A model generated the notes under the pieces. It was given only the letters and a program-made list of their open reading frames with translations, made no database searches and was not told where the DNA came from. 64,000 nt of DNA. Source: Clavibacter sp. B3I6 (GTDB lineage Bacteria; Actinomycetota; Actinomycetes; Actinomycetales; Microbacteriaceae). This document shows positions 32,980 to 40,674 of this stretch, piece after piece (position 1 is the stretch's first letter; each line of letters opens with the position of its first letter). Made by a program: the position numbers and the translations under genes. The DNA is taken from the NCBI RefSeq assembly GCF_030816895.1, contig NZ_JAUSYL010000001.1, positions 2,418,001 to 2,482,000 of the forward strand, in the 5' to 3' direction.

Positions 32980-33708
32980 ATGACGGAGACCCGCGAAGAG
33001 CTGCTCGTCCACACCTTCGTGAGCCTCGCCGACTCGCTCGTGAGCGACTTCGACGTGCTGGAGCTCCTCCAGACGCTGGTCGACCACGCCACGCTGCTGT
33101 TCGACGCCAGCGCGGCGGGCATCATCATCGGTCCGGACGACCGGCACCTCGAGGTCGTCGCCTCGACGAGCGAGAAGAGCCGCCTGGTCGGCCTCATGCA
33201 GCTCGAGTCGGGCGAGGGCCCGTGCGTCGAGGCCGTGACGACCGGGCAGGTCGTGTCGGTGGCGAGCGTCGTCGAGATCGGCCACCGGTGGCCGCGCTTC
33301 GCCGCCCTCGCCGCCGGCGCCGGCTTCCTGTCGGTGCACGCGATCCCGCTGCGGCTGCGCGGCCAGGTCATCGGCTCCCTCAACCTGTTCCGCGAGCACG
33401 AGGGCGTGCTCAACGCGGCCGATGCGACCGCGGCGCAGGCGCTCGCCGACGTGGCGACCATCAGCGTGCTGCAGGAGCGGACGATCCGGGACAGCACGGT
33501 CGTGCACGACCAGCTCCGCCGGGCGCTCGACAGCCGCGTCATCATCGAGCAGGCCAAGGGCGTCATCGCCCACACGCACGGCGTCGACATGGACGAGGCG
33601 TTCCGGCTCATCCGCCGACGCGCCCGTGACACCGCCACGGCGATGCCGGTGGTGGCCGAGGGGATCGTGGCCGGGCGGATCGTGATCGGGCGCTCGACCG
33701 CGCGCTAG
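32980..33708 (+). CDS. GAF-ANTAR RNA-binding regulator (second of pair)
   Basis: A 242-residue protein with GAF (LVSDFDVLELLQTLVDHATLLFDASAAGIIIG, LESGEGPCVEAVTTGQVVSVASV, AIPLRLRGQVIGSLNLF) and ANTAR (LRRALDSRVIIEQAKGVIAHTHGVDMDEAFRLIRRRARDT). ATG 32980 has AGAGGAACCAGGA upstream. The ANTAR is the canonical RVIIEQAKG type; the first gene has the divergent VHQATGMVVAQ form. The pair may heterodimerize, or the first may modulate the second. Confidence 0.9.
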   Translation: MTETREELLVHTFVSLADSLVSDFDVLELLQTLVDHATLLFDASAAGIIIGPDDRHLEVVASTSEKSRLVGLMQLESGEGPCVEAVTTGQVVSVASVVEIGHRWPRFAALAAGAGFLSVHAIPLRLRGQVIGSLNLFREHEGVLNAADATAAQALADVATISVLQERTIRDSTVVHDQLRRALDSRVIIEQAKGVIAHTHGVDMDEAFRLIRRRARDTATAMPVVAEGIVAGRIVIGRSTAR

Positions 33709-33754
33709 GCGACGCAGCCCGGGCGATGCGTCCCGGGCGACTCAGCCCGGCGGG

Positions 33755-34396
33755 TCAGGTCAGCGTGCCGTCGAGGATCCGGTCGAGTGTGCCCAGGTCC
33801 TCCCACACATGCGCGTGCAGCCCGGCGCGGCGGGCGGCCTCGACGTTGGCGGGCTTGTCGTCGACGAACAGGATCCGCTCGGCCGGCGCCCCGAGGCGCG
33901 CCGCGGCGATCGGCCACACGTCCGCGTCGGGCTTCGCCATGCCGAGCCGTGCGCTCGTCATGACGTGCTCGAAGCGGGCGCCCCAGCCGGAGCGGTCCTC
34001 GAGCACGTCGGCGAGCTCGTGCGGGGCGTTGGAGAGCACCGCGAGCCGGTAACCCGCGGCGATCGCCCGGTCGAGGGCGGCGAGGACCTCGTCGTCGGGC
34101 GAACCCCAGCGGCGCTGCTCGATGGCGACCAGCTCCGCGAGCCCGTCCTCCGCGGGGACGGCCGCGTCGACGTCCTCCGCCACGGCGGTCCAGAAGTCCC
34201 GGGCGCTCCCGCCGCGGTCGTACTCCTGCCGGTGCGCGTCGAAGGCCTCGCGCACGCGCGCCTCCGCGTCCTCGCCCATGACGCCCGCCGGATCCAGCGC
34301 CCGGGTGAGCGCGCCGATGTCGTCCGGCCGCGTGATGAGCACCCCGCCGATGTCGAAGAGGAGCCAGGGCAGGGCGGGGTCGCGGGTCTCGGGCAT
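33755..34396 (-). CDS. HAD-superfamily hydrolase
   Basis: A 213-residue HAD protein. Motif I is LLFDIGGVL, in which the second Asp (normally DxD) is Gly (D-I-G), a variant seen in some HAD subfamilies. Motif II is LAVLSNAPHEL, motif III is the Lys in RLGMAKPD, and motif IV is ILFVDDKPANVEAAR. The G in place of the second Asp suggests activity other than standard phosphatase, for example dehalogenase-like. ATG 34396 has CAGGAGACCC before it. It is convergent with the GAF-ANTAR pair. Confidence 0.85.
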   Translation of the reverse strand: MPETRDPALPWLLFDIGGVLITRPDDIGALTRALDPAGVMGEDAEARVREAFDAHRQEYDRGGSARDFWTAVAEDVDAAVPAEDGLAELVAIEQRRWGSPDDEVLAALDRAIAAGYRLAVLSNAPHELADVLEDRSGWGARFEHVMTSARLGMAKPDADVWPIAAARLGAPAERILFVDDKPANVEAARRAGLHAHVWEDLGTLDRILDGTLT

Positions 34397-34591
34397 GGGT
34401 CTCCTGGTGCGGGTGGGCGTGGCGGGCGGGTCCCCTCGAGCATGCCCCCTCCGTGGGCGCCGCGCCGCGTCCCGTGCCGTCGGCGCCGTCGACCGGCCGC
34501 CCGCGGGTCGCGCCCGTGCGGATCCCGTGAGGGCCGGGCTCGCCGGCGCACGGCTTCCGTGAGGGCGGGCGACGCGGGCCGGGACCGGGGG

Positions 34592-34597
34592 TAGACC
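34592..34597 (+). promoter_or_regulatory. -10 box TAGACC before a hypothetical gene
   Basis: TAGACC is seven bases from ATG 34605, the same geometry as other leaderless genes here. It supports the reality of that gene. Confidence 0.38.
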
Positions 34598-34604
34598 GGA
34601 TGCC

Positions 34605-35186
34605 ATGACCCTCACCGCGATCCTCCCGTCGCTCCGCCGCAGCATCCCGGATCCGCTCGCCGCCGCCCTCTGGCCCGCCGGCACCGCGGCCACCACCACC
34701 GACCTGCGGGTCGGCGACGTGTCCCTCGTGTCCCTCGCCGCGGAGCGCGGCACGCCCTGCACCACCACGGCGGCCGCGGTCGAGCGGGGCAGCTGCGGCC
34801 GGCCCTCGCGCTCGGCGTCGGCCTCGGCGGTCGTGCTGCGGATCCTCGCCGTCGCGCCCGCGACCGCCGACGCCCCGCGCGCCCTCCTCCTCGACGCCGA
34901 CGTCGCGGGCCTCGCCTGCGCGTGGGAGGAGACGCGGCTGATCGGCCGGGCGTCGACCGCCGCGGCACGGCCCGCGGAGATCGGCGGCCACCTCGTGCGC
35001 CTGCCCGCCGACGTGGTGGCCGGCGACCTGATCGCGGTGCCCGTGCCGGCGGCCGTCGAGGTGCGGGGGATCCGCGTGGTCGAGGCGTCGGCGCCGGTCG
35101 TGGTCCCGCGCGCCGGTCGGATCGCCGCCGCCCCGTTGCACGTCGAGGCCCCGGTGCCCGTCCGCGCGCTGTCCTCCGCGCGCTGA
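34605..35186 (+). CDS. Hypothetical protein of unknown function
   Basis: A 193-residue Ala/Val/Arg-rich protein without signal peptide or membrane helix. One recognizable segment, AAARPAEIGGHLVRLPADVVAGDLIAVPVPAAV, has a regular strand pattern. It does not match any family I know. Codon third positions are strongly G/C biased in this frame and a -10 box sits seven bases upstream. It stands between a HAD gene and tRNA-Ser. I rate it as probable, not certain. Confidence 0.5.
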   Translation: MTLTAILPSLRRSIPDPLAAALWPAGTAATTTDLRVGDVSLVSLAAERGTPCTTTAAAVERGSCGRPSRSASASAVVLRILAVAPATADAPRALLLDADVAGLACAWEETRLIGRASTAAARPAEIGGHLVRLPADVVAGDLIAVPVPAAVEVRGIRVVEASAPVVVPRAGRIAAAPLHVEAPVPVRALSSAR

Positions 35187-35251
35187 TCGGCGGCCGTCGG
35201 CCCGCCCGCCCCCGTGCGGCCGGGGCCCGGGCCTGTACTACACTCGTTCCC

Positions 35252-35341
35252 GGTGGCGTGTCCGAGCGGCCTAAGGAGCACGCCTCGAAAGCGTGTGTGG
35301 GGGAGACTCCACCGTGGGTTCAAATCCCACCGCCACCGCCA
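35252..35341 (+). tRNA. serU-like: tRNA-Ser (anticodon CGA), reads UCG
   Basis: A 90-base class II tRNA. The acceptor arms are GGTGGCG and CGCCACC, with discriminator G and encoded CCA (35339-35341). The anticodon loop CTCGAAA between CACGC and GCGTG gives anticodon CGA. The long variable arm (TGTGGGGGAGACTCCACC region) and TTCAAATC T-loop are typical of tRNA-Ser. TACACT at 35239-35244 is a good -10 box seven bases before the 5' end. Confidence 0.95.
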
Positions 35342-35384
35342 GCAGGATCCGGCACCGCGCCTCGCGCGCAGCCGGGATCCGCGC

Positions 35385-35412
35385 GAAGGGCCCCGGGAGA
35401 CCGGGGCCCTTC
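35385..35412 (+). terminator. Terminator of tRNA-Ser
   Basis: GAAGGGCCCCGG (35385-35396) pairs perfectly with 35401-35412 across the tetraloop GAGA. It lies 43 bases after the tRNA, and TTCGTCGT follows. Confidence 0.8.
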
Positions 35413-35604
35413 GTCGTGCCCGGCGCACCTGCCCCTCCCGACCACCGGGGACGGCCCACGACTCCCGCACAGCGACGCGGAGGATCCTCGTGCACACGCA
35501 TCCGGCGCCGACGCCCGCGCTCCCGTCGGGTCCGGCCATGACGGGCGCCGGGCTCCCCTCCGACCGAGGCCTCCCCTCCCGCGCATCGAGATCGGAGCAC
35601 CGCC

Positions 35605-35908
35605 ATGTCCCACGACGTCGAGCCCTCGCCGGGCGCCCTCGCGCCGCACGCCGGCCCGGTCGCCCCGCGCGGCGTCGCCCCGGGCGTCCTGCTCGCCGCC
35701 GCGTGGTCGTGGCGCCTGCTCGTCATCGGCGTCGCGGTCGCCGCCGCCGTCTGGCTCCTCCGTGCTCGCCGTCGGCGCGGGCTCGTACGTGGGCGGCGTG
35801 GCCGGCGCGCTGTTCGCGGTGCCGTTCGTCGCGACGCTCGACGTGATGGTGCGGCACATCGCGGGCGGCCGCGGGAGCCTCCGCACCCCCGCCGTAGGAT
35901 CGGAGTGA
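35605..35908 (+). pseudogene. AI-2E family transporter remnant with internal deletion
   Basis: The first 52 residues from ATG 35605 match the N-terminus of AI-2E/PerM-type transporters (PRGVAPGVLLAAAWSWRLLVIGVAVAAAVWLL). After about 35757 the other frame gives AVGAGSYVGGVAGALFAVPFVATLDVMVRHIAGG, the conserved last helix of the same family. About 250 codons of the middle are missing, and the two ends are out of frame. A functional transporter cannot be made. Promoter and ribosome site (GGAGCACCGCC) may survive. Confidence 0.75.
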
Positions 35909-35966
35909 CGCACCTGCGGAGCCGACGGAGCCGCCCGCGCACGTCTCTACCGGGAGGAACCCCACC

Positions 35967-36953
35967 ATGACCGAGGAGAACTACTCGAACCCGGACCGCA
36001 ACCTCGGGATGGAGCTCGTGCGGGCCACCGAGGCCGCGGCCATCCGCTCCGCGCCCTTCATCGGCAAGGGCGACAAGAACGCCGCCGACGGCGCCGCGGT
36101 CGACGCGATGCGCAAGTTCCTCGGCACCGTCGCCTTCGACGGCCTCGTCGTCATCGGCGAGGGCGAGAAGGACGAGGCGCCGATGCTCTTCAACGGCGAG
36201 CACGTCGGCAACGGCTTCGGCCCCGCCTGCGACATCGCGGTGGACCCCATCGACGGCACCAGCCTCACCGCCGCCGGCCGCATGAACGCCCTCTCCGTCA
36301 TCGCGGTGAGCGACCGCGGCAGCATGTTCGACCCGTCGGCCGTCTTCTACATGGACAAGCTCGTCACCGGCCCCGAGGGCCGCGGCGTCGTCGACCTCGA
36401 CCGCCCCATCGGCGACAACATCCGCGCGCTCGCCGACGCCAAGGGCCTCGCCGTCGAGGACATGCAGGTCGCCGTGCTCGACCGGCCGCGCCACGCGGAC
36501 CTCATCGCGCAGATCCGCGCGGCCGGCGCCTCCACCCGCCTCCTGCTCGACGGCGACGTGGCGGGCGGCATCAACGCGGCCCGCCCCGACTCGCGCATCG
36601 ACATGTGCGTCGGCATCGGCGGCACCCCCGAGGGCATCATCACGGCGTGCGCCATCAAGGCGCTCGGCGGCGTGCTCCTGTCCCGCCTCGCGCCCAAGGA
36701 CGACGCGGAGCGGCAGCGGGCCGTCGACGCGGGCCACGACCTCGACCGGATCCTCGACCAGGACGACCTCGTCACGGGCGACAACGCGTACTTCGTCGCC
36801 ACGGGCGTCACCGACGGCGCGCTCGTCGCCGGCGTCACCCGCCACCGCGGCATGATCCGCACCTCGAGCATCGTGCTCCGCTCGCACTCGGGCACCATCC
36901 GCCGCGTGGAGGCCGACCACCTGGTCTCCAAGTGGTACAGCTCCGCGAGCTGA
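35967..36953 (+). CDS. glpX: Fructose-1,6-bisphosphatase class II
   Basis: A 328-residue GlpX enzyme that removes the 1-phosphate of fructose 1,6-bisphosphate in gluconeogenesis. Diagnostic segments are GKGDKNAADGAAVDAMR, VVIGEGEKDEAPML, DIAVDPIDGTSLTAAGR (metal site), GRGVVDLDRPIGDNI, LLLDGDVAGGI and GIGGTPEGIITACAIKALGG. GGGAGGAACC precedes ATG 35967. It is the usual actinobacterial gluconeogenic FBPase, and the length is normal. Confidence 0.97.
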   Translation: MTEENYSNPDRNLGMELVRATEAAAIRSAPFIGKGDKNAADGAAVDAMRKFLGTVAFDGLVVIGEGEKDEAPMLFNGEHVGNGFGPACDIAVDPIDGTSLTAAGRMNALSVIAVSDRGSMFDPSAVFYMDKLVTGPEGRGVVDLDRPIGDNIRALADAKGLAVEDMQVAVLDRPRHADLIAQIRAAGASTRLLLDGDVAGGINAARPDSRIDMCVGIGGTPEGIITACAIKALGGVLLSRLAPKDDAERQRAVDAGHDLDRILDQDDLVTGDNAYFVATGVTDGALVAGVTRHRGMIRTSSIVLRSHSGTIRRVEADHLVSKWYSSAS

Positions 36954-36966
36954 CCCGGCCCGCGCC

Positions 36967-37880
36967 ATGACCCGCACCCGCCGCAGCCTGCTGTCCCGCC
37001 TCGCCCCGCCGGTGATCCGGGTCATCGGCGGCAGGGCGAGTTCGCGTCGCCCGACCGCACCATGCGCCGCGCCGGCCGGCGGGTCCTCCGGCCGGGATCG
37101 TCCGCCCCGCCGCCGCTGCTCCGGGGCGTGCGCGTCACGGCGCGCGTGGAGCGCGGCTGGCGCGTCTACGAGGTCGCGCCGAGCGCTGCGGACGCGCCGA
37201 CCACCCGCCGTCGCGCGCTCTACGCGCACGGCGGCGGATGGACGCACGAGATCTCGCCGTTCCACTGGTGGCTGGTCGCGGGGCTCGCCCGCCGCACGGG
37301 CACGCGCATCACGGTGCCCATCTACCCGCTGGTCCCGAGCGGCACGGCGGCCGACGTGGTCGCGCGCACGGCGGACCTCGCCGAGGCGCTCGTCGCGGAG
37401 GTCGGCGCAGGGGCCGTCACGCTGCTGGGCGACTCGGCGGGCGGCCAGATCGCGCTGTCGACGGCCATGGAGCTGCGGGACCGCGGCGTGCCCGCGCCGC
37501 GCGACGTCGTGCTGATCTCGCCCGCGCTCGACCTGTCGTTCACGGATCCGCTCATCGCGCGCATCCAGCCGACCGATCCGTGGCTCGCGGTGGACGGCCT
37601 CCGCGCCGCCGTGGAGTCATGGCGCGGCGACCTGCCCGTGGACGATCCGCGGGTGAGCCCGCTGCACGGGTCCCTCGCCGGGCTCGGCCGCATCACGGTC
37701 TTCACGGGCACCCACGACATCCTCTTCGCCGACGCGCGCGCCCTCGAGCGGCGGGCGGCGGCGGCCGGGCACCCGGTGCGGATCCACGTGGAGCCGAACC
37801 TGCTGCACGTGTACGCGCTCATGCCCATCCCCGAGGGCGCCCGCGCGCGCGCCGCCATCGTCGAGCTGCTGCTCGCCTGA
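36967..37880 (+). pseudogene. Alpha/beta hydrolase (HSL-like), frameshifted near the start
   Basis: From ATG 36967 the first frame gives LLSRLAPPVIRVIGGR. After the GGG near 37034 the protein continues in another frame with EFASPDRTMRRAGRRVLRPGS and then a complete HSL-type esterase: the oxyanion motif YAHGGGWTHEI, nucleophile LLGDSAGGQIAL, the Asp in TGTHDILFADA and the His in NLLHVYAL. The total span of 914 bases is 3n+2, so one base is missing. An internal start at ATG 37062 could still give an active 272-residue enzyme. The substrate is unknown. Confidence 0.82.
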
Positions 37881-37977
37881 CGCGGCGCCCGCCTGACGCT
37901 GACGCGGCGCCGCCGCCCGCCTGTCCGGCGCGCCCCGCCCACGCCGCCCCGCCTCCGCTGGGGGAGGAGAAGCAGGC

Positions 37978-37983
37978 TACGGT
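37978..37983 (+). promoter_or_regulatory. -10 box TACGGT of the sugar-binding lipoprotein gene
   Basis: TACGGT lies about 47 bases before ATG 38031, so unlike the leaderless genes this message has a 5' leader. Confidence 0.35.
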
Positions 37984-38030
37984 CGAGGAGGCGGGCGATG
38001 GGGGCCCGCCGTGCTCTCGAGGGGATCCAC

Positions 38031-39389
38031 ATGACCAGGACACACAGGACGCTCGCGGTCATCGCGGCAGCCGCCACCGCCACCCTGCTGGCGGGATGCG
38101 GATCGGGCGGCTCGGGCGCGGCCGACGCCCCCTTCACGACGGAGGCGACCGGCACGCTGAGGGCCTGGGCCTTCGACGGCGCCGACGACGTGGGCGAGGC
38201 GCGCATGCAGCACGCGGCCGACGCGCTCTCCGACGTCACGATCGACCTCGACTCCACCGCGTTCGACGCGCAGAAGTTCACGACCCGCGTCGCCAGCGGC
38301 CAGACCCCCGACGTCGTGCAGATGGACCGCCAGTTCGTGGCGACCTACGCCGCGCAGGACCTGATCCTCCCGCTCGACGAGTGCTACGCGGTGAACGACG
38401 TGGACCCGGCGGAGCGCTTCTACGAGTCGGTCACGAACGACATCCGGTACGACGGCGCCATCTGGGCGGTGCCGCAGTTCTTCCAGCCGCCGGCGATCCT
38501 CCTCAACGAGCGCGTGCTGGGTGCGGCCGGCGTCACGGCCGACCAGTTCGACACGTCGAAGCCCGACCAGCTGCTGGACGCCGTGGGCAAGGTCTTCCGG
38601 GAGACCGGCGGCGACCCCGCGGTGCTCGGCCTCGACGCCGTGCCCACCAGCCAGGCCGCGCTCTGGATGCTCGGATTCGGCGGCCAGCTCGTCGACGACG
38701 AGGGGAAGCCCACCATCGACGACCCGTCCAACCTGCCCGGCCTCGAGTTCCTGAAGCGCCTGTCGGACGCGCAGGGCGGCTACGCGAAGGGCAAGAGCTT
38801 CAGCGACGCGTTCGACACGTTCGGCGACGGCAACCAGTTCGTGAAGGACCAGGTCGGCGCGCAGGTCGGTGCCCAGTGGTACCTCAACGTGCTGTCGCCG
38901 TACCGTGACGACATCGACATCTCGGCCGTGCCCTTCCGCGACAGCGAGGGCCAGCCCTTCTCCGTCGCCGGTGGATCCGCGTTCGTGATCCCCGCGGGCG
39001 CCGCGAACAAGGACGCCGCCTGCGCGTGGATGCTCGACCTCACCAGCCAGGAGGCGTGGGAGGCCGCGGGCGACGTGCGCGCCGCGACCGTGACCGAGAA
39101 CGGCGGCATCAACACCGGCCTCTTCACGGGATCCCCGGCCGCCGACCAGGCCGTCCGCGACGCCCACGTGGTGCCGAGCGGCGACGACGGGATCGACCAG
39201 GCCATCGCCACGTTCTACGACGTGGTGGCCGAGGGCCGCTCGATCGGCGGATCCCCGGCGGGGCAGCAGATCCAGAGCGAGCTGCAGAACGCGGTGGCCT
39301 CCACGCTCCTCGGCGACAAGGAGCCCGCGAAGGCGCTGGCCGACGCGCAGACCGCCGCGATGCGCGCCTACGAGCAGGCCGCGCGCTGA
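38031..39389 (+). CDS. Sugar ABC transporter substrate-binding lipoprotein (CUT1)
   Basis: A 452-residue solute-binding lipoprotein. The signal peptide TLAVIAAAATATLLAGC has a lipobox with Cys near residue 23. The body fits family 1 sugar-binding proteins: VQMDRQFVATYAAQDLILPLDECY, VPQFFQPPAILLNERVL, AALWMLGFGGQLVDDEGKPTIDDP, QWYLNVLSPYRDDIDI and FVIPAGAANKDAACAWMLDLTS. It stands alone on the plus strand; the CUT1 permeases at 40675-42617 are on the other strand, so pairing with them is possible but not shown. The sugar is unknown. Confidence 0.9.
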   Translation: MTRTHRTLAVIAAAATATLLAGCGSGGSGAADAPFTTEATGTLRAWAFDGADDVGEARMQHAADALSDVTIDLDSTAFDAQKFTTRVASGQTPDVVQMDRQFVATYAAQDLILPLDECYAVNDVDPAERFYESVTNDIRYDGAIWAVPQFFQPPAILLNERVLGAAGVTADQFDTSKPDQLLDAVGKVFRETGGDPAVLGLDAVPTSQAALWMLGFGGQLVDDEGKPTIDDPSNLPGLEFLKRLSDAQGGYAKGKSFSDAFDTFGDGNQFVKDQVGAQVGAQWYLNVLSPYRDDIDISAVPFRDSEGQPFSVAGGSAFVIPAGAANKDAACAWMLDLTSQEAWEAAGDVRAATVTENGGINTGLFTGSPAADQAVRDAHVVPSGDDGIDQAIATFYDVVAEGRSIGGSPAGQQIQSELQNAVASTLLGDKEPAKALADAQTAAMRAYEQAAR

Positions 39390-39442
39390 TCCGCGTCGCC
39401 GGCGCCGCCTGACCTGATCAGGTCCTGCGCAGCCGGGCCGTC

Positions 39443-39482
39443 GGAGGGGCGCTCGGGTACCGTGGTACCCGAGCGCCCCTCC
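39443..39482. terminator. 19-bp perfect hairpin upstream of the riboswitch
   Basis: The arm 39443-39461 is the exact reverse complement of 39464-39482, with two bases between, and has the GGTACC palindrome region at its top. It is the most stable inverted repeat in the window. It follows the lipoprotein gene by 53 bases and precedes the riboswitch by about five, so it may terminate the lipoprotein message. No T-run follows. Confidence 0.6.
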
Positions 39483-39486
39483 GCGC

Positions 39487-39530
39487 TCCCGGACGACGGA
39501 TCAGTACCCGGAACGCGACAAGACTGGCCA
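39487..39530 (+). ncRNA. Guanidine-III riboswitch
   Basis: The short segment contains, in order, CCGGACGA (39489-39496), GTACCCGG (39504-39511) and GACAAGAC (39517-39524). These are the conserved elements of the guanidine-III (ykkC-III) aptamer as known from Thermobifida. The two CCGG blocks can pair to form the pseudoknot, and TCAGT (39501-39505) pairs with ACTGG (39523-39527) in the second helix. The ribosome site GTGGGAG comes directly after, before ATG 39543 of an SMR exporter, so control of translation is expected. The identification is from memory of the motif. Confidence 0.85.
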
Positions 39531-39542
39531 GTGGGAGCCGTC

Positions 39543-39866
39543 ATGTCGTGGATCGTCCTCATCGTGTCCGGGGTGCTGGAGGCCGTCTGGGCCACGGCCC
39601 TCGGGAAGTCCGCCGGGTTCACCAAGCTCGGGCCGTCGATCGTCTTCGGCGTCGCCGTCGTGCTGAGCATGGTCGGCCTCGCCTACGCCATGCGGGAGAT
39701 CAGCACGGGCACCGCCTACGCCGTGTGGGTCGGCATCGGCGCGTCGCTGACGGTCACCTACGCGATCGTGACCGGGGCCGAGCCCGCGAGCGTCGTGAAG
39801 ATCCTGCTGCTGCTCGGGCTCGTCGGCTGCGTCATCGGCCTCAAGCTCGTCGACACCGGCCACTGA
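39543..39866 (+). CDS. gdx: SMR guanidinium exporter (SugE/Gdx type)
   Basis: A 107-residue four-helix small multidrug resistance protein. The essential Glu is in VSGVLEAVWATAL; the SugE/Gdx branch is marked by TAYAVWVGIGASLTVTYAIV. In this branch the protein exports guanidinium in exchange for protons. ATG 39543 is preceded by GTGGGAG. A guanidine-III riboswitch ends at this ribosome site, which agrees closely with the function. Unlike other SMR pairs there is only one gene, so it acts as a homodimer of dual topology. Confidence 0.92.
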   Translation: MSWIVLIVSGVLEAVWATALGKSAGFTKLGPSIVFGVAVVLSMVGLAYAMREISTGTAYAVWVGIGASLTVTYAIVTGAEPASVVKILLLLGLVGCVIGLKLVDTGH

Positions 39867-39902
39867 GCCGGGCGCGCCCGCCGGGCATGCCCACCGGACG
39901 GG

Positions 39903-40616
39903 TCAGGCGACGGGGCTGCGCCGGTCGGGCCGCACGGCCTCCGCGGCCACGTCGTGGATCCGCCGGCCGGTGCTGCGCGCCTCGCGGCGCAGGACCGCGA
40001 ACGCCTCGTCCAGGCTGATCCCGAGGCGGTGCGCCATGGCGCCCTTCGCCTGCTCGATGACCACGCGGCTGTCGAGGGCGCCCTGGAGCTGCTCCGCCAG
40101 CGCCTGGCTGCGGTCGACGGCGTGCTGCTGCAGCACGCTCAGGGTCGCGGCGTCGGCGAGCGTCTGCACGAGGGCCGCGTCCCGGTCCGACAGCGCGCCG
40201 GGGGTCGGGGCGAACAGGCAGAGCGATCCGAGCGTGCGGCCGCGCAGGCGCATCGGCGTGGCGTGCACGGCGCGGAAGCCGCGGTCCTCGGCGATGCGGG
40301 CGAACGCGGGCCAGTCGGCGAGCGTCATGTCGAGGTCCGGCACCTCGACGGGCTCGCCGTCGCGGACGCAGTCCCAGCAGGGGCCCTCGCGGGTGCCGAG
40401 CTGGGCCTCCTCGACGTCCGCCGCGCGCTCGCTCGTGGAGGCGACGACGCGCAGCACCCCGTCGCGGTCGGCGAGCACGATGCCGCCCTCGGTCGCCGAG
40501 GTGTGGTCGACGCACGCGCCGACGAGGCCGTCGAGGACCTGCACGATGTCGGATGCGCCGAGGTTCTCGGCGAGGGAGGTGAAGAGGGTGCGGAGGCCGG
40601 ATTCGTGCGCGTTCAC
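39903..40616 (-). CDS. GAF-ANTAR RNA-binding regulator
   Basis: A 237-residue protein. GAF includes EEAQLGTREGPCWDCVRDGEPVEVPDLDMTLADWPAF and ATPMRLRGRTLGSLCLF. ANTAR is LQGALDSRVVIEQAKGAMAHRLGISLDEAFAVLRREARST. I start at GTG 40616, because TATCGT (40623-40628, minus strand) is a -10 box exactly six bases upstream, the leaderless geometry used by other genes in this window. A further GTG at 40640 is less likely. It is the third GAF-ANTAR protein here. Confidence 0.87.
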   Translation of the reverse strand: MNAHESGLRTLFTSLAENLGASDIVQVLDGLVGACVDHTSATEGGIVLADRDGVLRVVASTSERAADVEEAQLGTREGPCWDCVRDGEPVEVPDLDMTLADWPAFARIAEDRGFRAVHATPMRLRGRTLGSLCLFAPTPGALSDRDAALVQTLADAATLSVLQQHAVDRSQALAEQLQGALDSRVVIEQAKGAMAHRLGISLDEAFAVLRREARSTGRRIHDVAAEAVRPDRRSPVA

Positions 40617-40674
40617 CCTCCGACGATAGACGGTCGTCACGGCGTGAGCCGTGCCGGCGGCCGGGCGGGCCGCG

